The position numbers and the translations under genes are program-made. Below, in pieces: positions 25,002 through 33,173 of a stretch of DNA of 64,000 bases. Location: the NCBI RefSeq assembly GCF_900099685.1, contig NZ_FNDW01000008.1, positions 62,001 through 126,000 of the forward strand, in the 5' to 3' direction. Each line of letters starts with the position of its first letter. The first letter of the stretch is position 1. The stretch is from Chryseobacterium taeanense (GTDB lineage Bacteria; Bacteroidota; Bacteroidia; Flavobacteriales; Weeksellaceae). Below the pieces are notes generated by a model, which saw nothing but the letters and a program-made list of their open reading frames with translations, searched no databases and was not told where the DNA came from.

Positions 25002-25254
25002 CTTCAGAAATCAGTAGATAAACAAAACATTAAAACAAACAGACAAAAACAAATTTACAAAACTGATTTCAAAAATCACCAGATAAAACGGAAGAAAACT
25101 CCGGGTTGGGAAGCAGACGTTTCTCTTCCGTTTTTGAAGGTTCACTTCCCAAAAAATTTAAGAAGCGCTTCTAATTTTTTCAACGTGTAGCACCGCCTGC
25201 GATCAGTTTCGCAGGGAAGAACACGAATGCTTTAACAATTAAATTTTTTGAACA
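25002..25254 (+). ncRNA. Structured leader or small RNA with a possible pseudoknot
   Basis: AAAACGGAAGA (25085-25095) pairs perfectly with TCTTCCGTTTT (25124-25134), which ends in a U run and so looks like a terminator. In its loop TTGGGAAG (25106-25113) pairs with CTTCCCAA (25145-25152) downstream, giving an H-type pseudoknot or a switch between the two stems. More stems follow: AGAAGCGCTTCT (25161-25172) and CCTGCG/CGCAGG (25196-25215). The RNA would start near 25008. It could be a stand-alone small RNA or a leader for the peptide gene at 25255. Confidence 0.5.
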
Positions 25255-25473
25255 ATGATCCAATTTATATTGATGCTATTAGGATTAGCATTCGGACACC
25301 ATAATGCCCAAACATCAACATGTAATAACGACAACAACGGACAGATAACCACACAACTAGCGCCGGGAGACGGAACAGATCCGGGAGAGGGAGTGGATCC
25401 GGACGGGCCGGGAAACGGAGGAAGTACGGGAGGCAACACAGGACAGACACCTCCTCCTTTTACAAATCCATAA
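25255..25473 (+). CDS. Small secreted or membrane-tethered Gly/Pro/Asp-rich peptide
   Basis: The 72-residue product has a hydrophobic N-terminal stretch (IQFILMLLGLAFG, about residues 2-14) acting as signal or anchor, then a low-complexity tail rich in Gly, Pro, Asp, Thr and Asn (GDGTDPGEGVDPDG). It has one Cys, at residue 23. A perfect terminator follows 11 bp after the stop. It sits between the structured leader and a sensor kinase gene, so a signal-peptide role is a possible guess. Real coding is likely but not certain. Confidence 0.55.
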   Translation: MIQFILMLLGLAFGHHNAQTSTCNNDNNGQITTQLAPGDGTDPGEGVDPDGPGNGGSTGGNTGQTPPPFTNP

Positions 25474-25484
25474 TTAATTATTAT

Positions 25485-25514
25485 AGAGCAGATTGTTTTA
25501 ATCTGCTCTTTTTT
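25485..25514 (+). terminator. Rho-independent terminator
   Basis: AGAGCAGATT pairs perfectly with AATCTGCTCT around a 5-nt loop, then a T run. It separates the peptide gene from the sensor kinase, whose own -7-like box TTACTTTG follows at 25516-25523. Confidence 0.9.
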
Positions 25515-25549
25515 ATTACTTTGCAAAATAAAACTGACAACCAACAGCC

Positions 25550-27187
25550 ATGAAAAACTATTTCCTACTTATTCTCTTACTTTTGCTATCTTCCTGTGGC
25601 AAGACAAAAACGAATATTCAAAATGAAAATATTGCTACCAATTATTATAAAAAAGCGAAAAGTACAAAAGGAAATCTTGCTTTCTATTATTATAATTTAG
25701 CAAAGAATTCCTATTTAGAAAACAATGATTCTTCGGGAGTTGGAAGATCATTGGTAAATATGGCTATTATCCAACATGATAATGGTGATTATTATGGTAG
25801 CATCGAAACCTCTCTTGAAGCTAATAGATTTCTTAAAAATATTAATGATAGTATAACTAGGTTGTCTTTAGCAGCAAGTTATAATAATATAGGAATCTGC
25901 TCTTCTTATCTCTATGAATTTGACAATTCCATCAAGTTTTATAAACTAGCATTAAAATATGTAAATTCCCCAAAGAACGAGTACTTATATCATAACAATC
26001 TTGGAGATGTATTAACAACTTTAAAAGACTATAAACAAGCAATAAACAATTTTAAAATCGCTCTCCAAACTAAAGATACAAGAGATTATTCAAAAGCATT
26101 GAATAATATTGCAAGAGCAAAGTATAATAAAGATCCAAACTACAATCCTTTACCTGAGCTTTATGAGGCATTAAAAATAAGGAAAGAGGATAATGATCTT
26201 TTAGGACAAAATTCAAGTTACGCTACATTATCTAATTATTTTTTAGATAGAGACAAAGAAAAGGCATTAGAATATGCTAAAAAAATGTTGGCTGTATCAA
26301 TTCAAAATAACAGTATAGAAGACCAGGCACAAGCACTTCAGAAGATAATTAATCTCGATAAAGAAAATTATCTGAAATATTTTAAAGAATTCCAAGTATT
26401 AAATGACAGCTTACAGATTTCTAAAAGTAAGGCAAAAAATCAGTTTGCTGTTGTAAGGTACGATATAGAACAGAAAAATGCTGAAAATCAAAAATTAAAG
26501 GCAGAAGGTTCTGAGCGTGACAATCAAATTTTGCTGCTTTTGATCGCTTTAATTTTATCTATTGTTCTTATCATATGGTTCAGAAAAAGACAAATCCGTC
26601 TCAAACAGGAAAAAGAGCTCGAAGTAAAAAACACCCAACTCAAAATGTCTAAGAAAGTTCATGATGTGGTGGCGAACGGGCTTTACCACATGATGGTAGA
26701 TGTACAGAATAATCCTGAAGTAGATAAAACCAAGATCCTTAATAATATTGAAAAGATGTACGAAGAATCCAGGGACATTTCTCATGAGACGATCATCGAG
26801 GAAGATTTTTCGTCACGCTTCGTTAAAATGATTTCGTCTTATTCTTCTCCTGAGCAAAAGGTTCTTACCGTGGGATACAATGAGAATATCTGGGAAAACG
26901 TTTCTTACAATGTTCAGCTTGAGCTTTATTATATCGTGCGTGAAGTTTTGGTGAATATGAAAAAACACAGCAACGCAAAGCTGGCTTCTCTTAAATTTGA
27001 AAAAAACAACGATCTCTTAAAAATAAAATACACCGATAACGGGGTTGGAATCGATAATCTTAACGACCGGAAAGGAGCAGGGATTCACAATACGGAAAAC
27101 CGTATTGAATCGATTGGCGGAGATATTACTTTTGAAAAAAATCCTTCAGGCGGATTAATAATTCAAATAACTATTCCAATACACTAA
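25550..27187 (+). CDS. TPR-containing sensor histidine kinase, lipoprotein-type N-terminus
   Basis: The 545-residue protein begins with a lipobox-like signal (LLLLLSSC, Cys16), then TPR-like repeats over about residues 25-300, one membrane helix (327-344), a HisKA_3-type dimerisation helix with phospho-acceptor His371 (KKVHDVVANG), and a HATPase domain with ENRIE and GVGIDN. The TPR part would be periplasmic and sense a protein or peptide. It is paired with the response regulator 3 bp downstream. The first two thirds is more AT-rich than the kinase end, as if the sensor part was swapped. Confidence 0.9.
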   Translation: MKNYFLLILLLLLSSCGKTKTNIQNENIATNYYKKAKSTKGNLAFYYYNLAKNSYLENNDSSGVGRSLVNMAIIQHDNGDYYGSIETSLEANRFLKNINDSITRLSLAASYNNIGICSSYLYEFDNSIKFYKLALKYVNSPKNEYLYHNNLGDVLTTLKDYKQAINNFKIALQTKDTRDYSKALNNIARAKYNKDPNYNPLPELYEALKIRKEDNDLLGQNSSYATLSNYFLDRDKEKALEYAKKMLAVSIQNNSIEDQAQALQKIINLDKENYLKYFKEFQVLNDSLQISKSKAKNQFAVVRYDIEQKNAENQKLKAEGSERDNQILLLLIALILSIVLIIWFRKRQIRLKQEKELEVKNTQLKMSKKVHDVVANGLYHMMVDVQNNPEVDKTKILNNIEKMYEESRDISHETIIEEDFSSRFVKMISSYSSPEQKVLTVGYNENIWENVSYNVQLELYYIVREVLVNMKKHSNAKLASLKFEKNNDLLKIKYTDNGVGIDNLNDRKGAGIHNTENRIESIGGDITFEKNPSGGLIIQITIPIH

Positions 27188-27190
27188 ATT

Positions 27191-27853
27191 ATGTTTAAAA
27201 AAGCACTAATAGCCGAAGACCATGAGATCAGAAATTCCGGGATTGTCAATACTCTCGCAGAATTAAACATTAAAAATTTTGATTTCGTGAGTTATTGCGA
27301 TGATGCATTAAAACACATTCAGACTGCATTTGCAGAGAATAACCCTTATGATCTTCTTATCACGGATCTGTCTTTTGACAAGGATCATATACAGCAAAAA
27401 ATAAAATCCGGACAGGAATTAATAGAGGAAGCACGAAAGATTCAGCCGAATTTAAAAGTCATTGCCTTTTCAATAGAAAAAAAGCCGAAGATCATCGATG
27501 ACCTTTATAAAATCTACAAGATCAACGGTTTTGTAGCTAAAGCGAGAAATGACGGGAAAGAGCTGAAGAATACCATCAAAAAAGTTTTTAACGGAGAAAC
27601 GGTGATTCCGCAGGAGATTTTAAATTCCATCCGAAATACGTCTTTTGAGTTTACCGATTATGACATTCTGTTACTTGAACTTCTGTCCAAAGGCTGGAAG
27701 CAAGCCGAAATTGAAGAACATTTTAAAAAGAACGGCATCACTCCGGACAGCAAAAGCTCTATCGAAAAAAGATTGAATGACCTCCGCGACAGTCTTGGAG
27801 CCAAAAACAATATTGAGCTGATTGTCATGTGCAAGGACATCGGCATATTATAA
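27191..27853 (+). CDS. LuxR/FixJ-type response regulator
   Basis: The 220-residue protein has a receiver domain (residues 1-125, phospho-acceptor Asp59 in LLITDL, Lys in VAKARND region) and a C-terminal helix-turn-helix (about 150-215, LLELLSKGWKQAEIEEHF). It is the partner of the kinase just upstream. Two copies of TTACGG-N4-CCGTAA flank this locus in front of the genes at 24856 (leftward) and 28202 (rightward), and are the best candidate for its binding site. A terminator lies at 28097. Confidence 0.9.
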   Translation: MFKKALIAEDHEIRNSGIVNTLAELNIKNFDFVSYCDDALKHIQTAFAENNPYDLLITDLSFDKDHIQQKIKSGQELIEEARKIQPNLKVIAFSIEKKPKIIDDLYKIYKINGFVAKARNDGKELKNTIKKVFNGETVIPQEILNSIRNTSFEFTDYDILLLELLSKGWKQAEIEEHFKKNGITPDSKSSIEKRLNDLRDSLGAKNNIELIVMCKDIGIL

Positions 27854-28096
27854 GAATGTTTTGAATTTTTATTTAATAATTTTTATGAAGTTTCACTTAA
27901 TCTACTGCATACAAATAAACTTTGTTTATTCTTAATTTTAACATTTAGACATTCAGTTTATTAAGCTAAAAAACTAAGAAATCAATACATTGATTTTAAA
28001 TTAAGATGATTAAGAAAATAACTCAATTCCTTAATGTTAAAAATATATTTAAAATTTAAATCGGTCTGAGTTACCATCAAAAAACAGCCTAAAAAG

Positions 28097-28129
28097 ACCT
28101 TTCGGAATCATCCGGAAGGTTTATTTTTT
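28097..28129 (+). terminator. Rho-independent terminator of the two-component genes
   Basis: ACCTTTCGGA pairs with TCCGGAAGGT (one G-T pair) around ATCA, followed by TTATTTTTT. Confidence 0.85.
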
Positions 28130-28134
28130 ACCAT

Positions 28135-28179
28135 TTACGGAAAACCGTAAGGATTCCGGATCTAATGCTCATAATTTTG
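28135..28179 (+). promoter_or_regulatory. Palindromic activator-type site and -7 box, nine-gene operon
   Basis: TTACGGAAAACCGTAA at 28135-28150 and the -7 box TAATTTTG at 28172-28179. The palindrome centre to -7 start distance is 29.5 bp, as at 24879-24923. No TTTG -33 box is present, which fits an activator-dependent promoter. Confidence 0.8.
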
Positions 28180-28201
28180 GATTGTTAATTAAAAATCAAT
28201 T

Positions 28202-28534
28202 ATGGGAAAATTTATAATCAGCCAAAGAGTAAATAAGGAGTATCAGTTTAACCTGAAAGCTTCAAACGGTGAAATTATTTTAACCAGCGAAGGCTACGTT
28301 CAGAAAGCCTCCTGCCAGAAAGGAATAGAATCCGTAAGAATTAATTCTAAGGACGATTCCAGGTATGACCGAAGAGTAGCGGTGAATGGTAAAGATTATT
28401 TCGTACTGAAAGCCAGAAACGGAGAAATCATTGGAAAAAGTCAATTCTACACTTCAAAATCCGGAATGGAAAGTGGAATTGCTTCGGTAAAATCTAATGC
28501 GCCGACCGCAGAAATTATAGACGAAACTCTTTAA
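28202..28534 (+). CDS. YegP-type protein with two DUF1508 repeats
   Basis: The 110-residue protein has two tandem copies of the DUF1508 unit: FNLKASNGEIILTSEGY and FVLKARNGEIIGKSQFY, each followed by a helix (CQKGIESVRINS; MESGIASVKSNA). YegP proteins fold as a pseudo-dimer of this unit and have no firm function. It is the first gene of the operon behind the palindromic promoter, so it is likely induced with the rest. Confidence 0.9.
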   Translation: MGKFIISQRVNKEYQFNLKASNGEIILTSEGYVQKASCQKGIESVRINSKDDSRYDRRVAVNGKDYFVLKARNGEIIGKSQFYTSKSGMESGIASVKSNAPTAEIIDETL

Positions 28535-28544
28535 TACTAATTCT

Positions 28545-29615
28545 ATGGATCTTAAAATTAAACTTGAGCAGCTTCACCAGAAAGTTATCGGACTGAAAGA
28601 TCAGATCGGAACCGAAGAGGCTACAAAAAATGCTTTTGTCATGCCTTTTATCCAGATTCTGGGCTATGATATTTTTAATCCGACAGAGGTTGTTCCCGAA
28701 CACGTCTGTGATATCGGAACCAAAAAAGGAGAAAAGGTAGATTATGTAATTAAAAATAATGACGAGCCGATCTTCATCATCGAATGCAAGCACTGGAAAG
28801 AAAGCGCAGATGCTCACAATTCGCAGCTCCACCGGTATTATCATGTTTCCAAAACGAGATTTGGCGTGCTTACGAACGGAATTATTTACAATTTCTACAC
28901 CGATCTTGAAAAGCCGAATATCATGGATGAAAAGCCTTTTTTCACGATTAATATTGAAGACTTAAAAGACAGTTCGATCAAAATACTGGAAAATTTCACC
29001 AAGAAAGATTACAATCTGGAAAGTATTTTAGACTCTGCGGAAGCGTTGAAATACATCAAAGCCATCCGAAAAGAATTTGAAAAGGAAATTGAAAATCCTT
29101 CTGACGAATTGGTAAAACTCCTGGTCAATCGCTTTTTTGAAAAACATCTGACTGCGAACCGAATGATTTCTTTTAAGGAATATACAAAAAAGGCGCTGAC
29201 GACTTCTATTAATGAATCGATCAGCTTCAGACTTAAATCGGCACTGAGCATTAACGAGCAGATCGAAAAAAGGGATGAAGAGGTAAAAAATGCACAGCCG
29301 ATTGACGAGAATAACGATTCCAAAATTGTCACCACCGAAGAAGAGTTGGAAGGATTTCAGGTTGTAAAAGCAATTTTGCGGGAGAAAATTCCTGCTTCCA
29401 GAATTGCACATAGAGATACTTTATCTTATTTCGGTATTTTACTGGACGACAACAACCGGAAACCAATTTGCAGGTTACACTTTAATACAACCAACAAATA
29501 CCTTGAAATATTCCATAACGGAAAAGATGCAGGAGAAAAGATTTTATTAAATAATCTTGATGAAATCTACCATTACAGAAATCAATTGCACCAGACGTTG
29601 GAAAATTATAATTAA
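28545..29615 (+). CDS. HsdR N-terminal-type nuclease domain protein
   Basis: The 356-residue protein has an N-terminal PD-(D/E)xK nuclease domain as in type I restriction HsdR_N proteins: D66 (KVDYVIK) and E80-x-K82 (FIIECKHW). The helicase part of HsdR is missing and no methylase or specificity gene is near, so it is not a restriction system by itself. The C-terminal 120 residues form a separate domain seen in similar stand-alone proteins (LHFNTTNKYLEIFHNG). It could act on nucleic acid under stress. It lies 10 bp after the YegP gene. Confidence 0.8.
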   Translation: MDLKIKLEQLHQKVIGLKDQIGTEEATKNAFVMPFIQILGYDIFNPTEVVPEHVCDIGTKKGEKVDYVIKNNDEPIFIIECKHWKESADAHNSQLHRYYHVSKTRFGVLTNGIIYNFYTDLEKPNIMDEKPFFTINIEDLKDSSIKILENFTKKDYNLESILDSAEALKYIKAIRKEFEKEIENPSDELVKLLVNRFFEKHLTANRMISFKEYTKKALTTSINESISFRLKSALSINEQIEKRDEEVKNAQPIDENNDSKIVTTEEELEGFQVVKAILREKIPASRIAHRDTLSYFGILLDDNNRKPICRLHFNTTNKYLEIFHNGKDAGEKILLNNLDEIYHYRNQLHQTLENYN

Positions 29616-29625
29616 AACGATATCC

Positions 29626-30144
29626 ATGAAAAAACTAATACCCTTCATCATACTTACCTTTAGCGTATTCCTTTTGCATTCCTGCGTGAAAGCAAATGAC
29701 AATATAGGACACGGCGGAAGATGTACCGGTTCTGCCTATTGCACAGCCTGCTCAAATTGTTCGCGATGCGGACATTGCGGTAGCGGAGGAACCTGCGGCG
29801 TGTGCAGTGGAAGTTCTTCTGGAAGAAACTCATCTTACGGCAGTTCCTATAAAAAAAGCAAGCCTAGAAAGGACAAAACATTAAGTTCCTATACCTCTTC
29901 AAAAAATAAATCAGGCAAGATTCCGAAAGTTGAGCTGAGCGTTAATATCAATTCTAACAACAGGTATCTCGCAGGAATCGGAGCCGTTAATATCTATGAA
30001 AAACCATCAACTCAATCTAAAATAATAACAACTGTTTCCAAAAATGCCAAACTGATTCAGCTTTCAAAAGAAGGACAATGGTTCAAAGTACAGGTGAAAT
30101 CAAGCGGCAAGAAAGGATATGTTTCTAATAAAGATGTAAAATAA
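29626..30144 (+). CDS. Cys-rich lipoprotein with SH3-type domain
   Basis: The start at 29626 is chosen because it opens a lipoprotein signal (MKKLIPFIILTFSVFLLHSC, Cys20); the upstream part of the frame overlaps the previous gene. A 30-residue stretch holds eight closely spaced Cys (CTACSNCSRCGHC), likely a metal- or disulfide-rich knot. A Ser/Lys linker leads to a bacterial SH3 domain (about residues 105-172: VNIYEKPSTQSKIITTV, then GQWFKVQVKSSGKKGYV), which commonly binds cell wall. Product 172 residues. Confidence 0.8.
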   Translation: MKKLIPFIILTFSVFLLHSCVKANDNIGHGGRCTGSAYCTACSNCSRCGHCGSGGTCGVCSGSSSGRNSSYGSSYKKSKPRKDKTLSSYTSSKNKSGKIPKVELSVNINSNNRYLAGIGAVNIYEKPSTQSKIITTVSKNAKLIQLSKEGQWFKVQVKSSGKKGYVSNKDVK

Positions 30145-30159
30145 TCAAACCAAAATAAC

Positions 30160-30786
30160 ATGAACTTAAAGAATTTTTTAAATGAAGAGCAGGATCCTCA
30201 AGCCGTTGAAAAGCTTTTAGGAAGGATAAAAAGCCTGCTTACCTCACAGGAAACCGTAGAATATATTGCGGTTCAGAAAAAGCCGGTACTCAACGTATCG
30301 CCAGACTGTATTGCGCTTACCAACAGAAGAATCATTTTCTGCAGACCAAAAAACTTCGGATTATCCATGGATTTCCAGGATTATAACTGGGTAGACATTG
30401 CAGATTGTCACATAAAAGAAGGAATCATAGGCTCAACATTTATTATGAAAACAGTAAGCAGCCATATCAATATGATGGATTATCTTCCTAAAAATCAAGC
30501 GAGAAGACTCTATCAGTTTGCTCAGGAAGTGGAGGAAAGAATGCGCGGTGTAAGAAGAGAAAAAAATCTTGAAACACTGAGAGCTTCTGCCGGAGGTGTT
30601 ACTGTAAACAATGCGACTCCTATTATTGCACAACCTCAGCAATTTCAGCACGAACAAAAACCATTACTCATTGAAAATGAAGATCCTTTTGCGGTTCTTC
30701 AAAAGCTGAAAGGTTTAGTAGAGCACGGAATTATTTCCGCTGAAGAATTTGAAACTAAAAAGAACGAAATCTTATCAAGAGTTTAA
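30160..30786 (+). CDS. PH-like domain protein with C-terminal SHOCT motif
   Basis: The 208-residue protein has a bacterial PH-like domain (about residues 30-125: CIALTNRRIIFCRPKNFG, then YNWVDIADCHIKEGI) and a C-terminal SHOCT segment (DPFAVLQKLKGLVEHGIISAEEFETKK), an oligomerisation helix pair. Such proteins are cytosolic and may bind membranes or partner proteins. It fits among the envelope-linked products of this operon. Confidence 0.85.
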   Translation: MNLKNFLNEEQDPQAVEKLLGRIKSLLTSQETVEYIAVQKKPVLNVSPDCIALTNRRIIFCRPKNFGLSMDFQDYNWVDIADCHIKEGIIGSTFIMKTVSSHINMMDYLPKNQARRLYQFAQEVEERMRGVRREKNLETLRASAGGVTVNNATPIIAQPQQFQHEQKPLLIENEDPFAVLQKLKGLVEHGIISAEEFETKKNEILSRV

Positions 30787-30788
30787 TT

Positions 30789-31004
30789 ATGAAATCAAAA
30801 TCTACCACCGCATTGCTTGCTCTATTTCTTGGAGGATTAGGCATTCACAGATTTTATCTGGGGCAGAATATTTTGGGAATACTTTATCTGGTTTTTTGCT
30901 GGACTTTTATTCCTGCATTCATTGCTTTGATTGACTTCTTCGCTTTTCTTTTCATGTCTGAGCATCGATTTAACTATAAATATAACCTCCGTACCGGATT
31001 TTAA
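30789..31004 (+). CDS. TM2-domain membrane protein
   Basis: The 71-residue protein is a classic TM2 domain: two membrane helices with the conserved GGLGIHRFYLGQ motif between them. Its function is not known in bacteria. It begins 2 bp after the preceding stop. Confidence 0.9.
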   Translation: MKSKSTTALLALFLGGLGIHRFYLGQNILGILYLVFCWTFIPAFIALIDFFAFLFMSEHRFNYKYNLRTGF

Positions 31005-31008
31005 AATC

Positions 31009-31440
31009 ATGAAACCATTTCTCACCTTCTGTGCGTTATGTTGTTTCATCGGTATTTTCAGGCTTCCTATAGAATATTATACTTTCCTCAGAATTCTTGT
31101 TTCTATTGCAGCGTTACTGGTGTTATATATTACCTTAAGCGCTAGGCAACATTATTTCAGTATAATCTTTCTTGTTATTCTTATCCTTTTCAATCCTGTT
31201 TTTCCCATTTATCTGTTCCGGAAAAGCCTGTGGATTCCTATCGATACGATTACAGGAATACTATTTCTGCTGATTACTTTCGTAGACAAGCTGGAGCTGA
31301 TAAAAGAAAAAATCATTACCGAAGAAACAACAGATCAGGCAACAAACCTCAGACTTCCTTCGCGGGACCAAATTATTAACCCTAAAAAACCAAAAGAAAA
31401 CCAATCTCATGGACAACAATCAGATAACAGAAAATCTTAA
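31009..31440 (+). CDS. Small membrane protein, DUF6804-like
   Basis: The start at 31009, 4 bp after the TM2 gene, gives 143 residues (MKPFLTFCALCCFIGIFRLP). It has about four membrane helices and the block LFNPVFPIYLFRKSLWIPID, which resembles DUF6804 proteins from memory. The C-terminal tail (residues 105-143) is polar and Lys/Gln-rich. Its 3' end overlaps the TerB-like gene by 32 bp, so the two are translated together. Confidence 0.7.
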   Translation: MKPFLTFCALCCFIGIFRLPIEYYTFLRILVSIAALLVLYITLSARQHYFSIIFLVILILFNPVFPIYLFRKSLWIPIDTITGILFLLITFVDKLELIKEKIITEETTDQATNLRLPSRDQIINPKKPKENQSHGQQSDNRKS

Positions 31441-31816
31441 AGCGCATTTTCTAAGATTATATCAAATGGCCATTTGTGATGACGATTTCAGTGCCCTGGA
31501 ACTGAAAATGCTGTACCGCTGTGCCGAAGAAAGAGGAATTTCCTCTAAAAACCTGGATGAAATTCTTTTAAATCCGATCAATCTAAAATCAATCGTTCCC
31601 AAAACCATTGAGGAAAAAGTAGATTATCTGTACGATCTCACCGTGATGATCTGGGCAGACGGAGTCGTTTCTCCCAATGAATATTCTGCGATGCAGAAAT
31701 ACGTGCTGATGTTCGGATTTCTGGAAGAAAATGTAACGGCCATTGTAGATTATCTCATCGAAGCCGTAAAAATTGGAAAGAACAAACATGAAATTTTATA
31801 TGAACTAAAAAACTAA
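31409..31816 (+). CDS. TerB-like protein
   Basis: The 135-residue protein has the TerB pattern: acidic helices with D-D-D-F-S-ALELKML near residue 24 and IWADGVVSPNEYSAMQKY near 90, where the two acidic clusters usually bind a metal ion. TerB-like domains occur in stress, phage-defence and envelope systems (tellurite resistance family). It starts inside the preceding gene. It is cytosolic. Confidence 0.8.
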   Translation: MDNNQITENLKAHFLRLYQMAICDDDFSALELKMLYRCAEERGISSKNLDEILLNPINLKSIVPKTIEEKVDYLYDLTVMIWADGVVSPNEYSAMQKYVLMFGFLEENVTAIVDYLIEAVKIGKNKHEILYELKN

Positions 31817-31822
31817 CCTGCC

Positions 31823-33163
31823 ATGGATACCACCAGCATAAAAAACTTATTTAAATTAAAATCCGTTCCGATAGAAAAGCAAGAGGAACAGCTTCCCAAA
31901 ACCGAAATCAATACCTCGGAAGAATCTTACGAAGAAAGTCGTAAAAGAACGTATCACGAATCAGGATACAGGGACAGTTCGCGCACCAGCGGGAATCACT
32001 CTACCCTATCCATCTGCCTGGATGCCGTTTACTCCAAATTCCAGAATGAAGAAAAGGAAATGGTTGAAAAGCAACAGAAGCTGAAAGAATCTTACATCAA
32101 TGAACAGAAAAACCGTGAAACGGAAATCAAAGCATTAACCGTTTCTCAGGAAACAAAGGAAGAGCAACTGAAAACCAAAAACAAAGAAATTGAAGTACAT
32201 CAGCAAAATATTGATAATTTAAAAGCCGAAATTCTTGATCTGCCCAGAAGCCCCGAAAAATATAATGTAAAAGCCACCAAAGGTGCATCTGCAAAATTCT
32301 GGATCGGACTGATTCTTCTCATTCCCATCACATTATATTTGGCCACATTTTATATTTCCACTTCTTATTCGGCTTTCTTTAAGACTTTTGATCCCAAAAT
32401 AACTATTATACAAAGTGTTTTAGATGCAAAAGCTTGGGAAAGAGCCTGGAATGACGGATTTATCGAAGTGGCTTTCGTTACGCTGATTCCTTTTGTATTT
32501 CTTGGCTTAGGCTTTCTGATCCACATGTTTGGGGAAAATAAAACGAAAGTCAATTATGTCAAATTAGGCTTGTTATTTCTGGTGACTTTTGTTTTCGATT
32601 CTATTCTAGCGTATGAGATCGAGTCAAAATTATATGAATTGAACAAAACCTTCGATTCTCCCCCTTTCGATCTGAAAATCGCTTTTACCAAAATTCAGTT
32701 TTGGGGAATTATTTTCGCAGGATTTATCGTCTATATTATCTGGGGACTTGTTTTCGACTTTGTTATGAAAGAGCACCGTGAAAAAGACAGAATAAGAAGC
32801 GAGCAGGAAATCAGGCAGAAAAAAATACTTTCTCTTTTAGAAAAAATCACTGCCTTAAAACAGGAAATCGAAGAGATTACGGCAAGCATCGGAAGCATTA
32901 AAGAACTCATTATCAAAACACGCGGCAGAATCGAAGAGCTTCAGAATATCATAGACAGTGTTATTATTCCTACTAAAGATTACAAACGGTATGCTTCAGA
33001 ATATGTTCAGGGATGGATCACCTTTATCGGAGAAAAAATTGCGGTTTCCAAAACAGAAAAGCAGATGATGATCGAAAGCTGTATTGAAACGTATGAAACC
33101 AATCTCGAAAGAGTCGGAGCCAATTCGGATACTCAGAATTTAGTGTATTTATCAGCTTTATAA
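31823..33163 (+). CDS. Coiled-coil membrane protein, four membrane helices
   Basis: The 446-residue protein has a long coiled coil (about residues 70-145, rich in EKQ), four membrane helices (about 155-178, 211-235, 245-262, 294-318) and a second coiled coil (320-375). I do not recognise the family. The layout suggests a membrane scaffold that links inner-membrane partners, fitting the TerB, TM2 and VWA-like genes around it. Starts 6 bp after the TerB gene. Confidence 0.75.
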   Translation: MDTTSIKNLFKLKSVPIEKQEEQLPKTEINTSEESYEESRKRTYHESGYRDSSRTSGNHSTLSICLDAVYSKFQNEEKEMVEKQQKLKESYINEQKNRETEIKALTVSQETKEEQLKTKNKEIEVHQQNIDNLKAEILDLPRSPEKYNVKATKGASAKFWIGLILLIPITLYLATFYISTSYSAFFKTFDPKITIIQSVLDAKAWERAWNDGFIEVAFVTLIPFVFLGLGFLIHMFGENKTKVNYVKLGLLFLVTFVFDSILAYEIESKLYELNKTFDSPPFDLKIAFTKIQFWGIIFAGFIVYIIWGLVFDFVMKEHREKDRIRSEQEIRQKKILSLLEKITALKQEIEEITASIGSIKELIIKTRGRIEELQNIIDSVIIPTKDYKRYASEYVQGWITFIGEKIAVSKTEKQMMIESCIETYETNLERVGANSDTQNLVYLSAL

Positions 33164-33173
33164 AATCAATCTT

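Larger units (their letters stand above)
27854..28201 (+). other. Intergenic region before the nine-gene operon
   Basis: Very AT-rich, no gene. It holds the terminator at 28097-28129, the palindromic site at 28135-28150 and the -7 box at 28172-28179. AATAAAC-TTT-GTTTATT near 27915-27931 is a further small palindrome of unknown meaning. Confidence 0.6.

Noticed and set aside
24930..25190. 86-codon open frame on the plus strand
   Set aside because: It runs through the regulatory element, the -7 box and the stems of the leader; the product is basic and shapeless.
28545..29615. Type I restriction system
   Set aside because: Only an HsdR_N-type nuclease domain is present; no helicase part, methylase or specificity gene is near.
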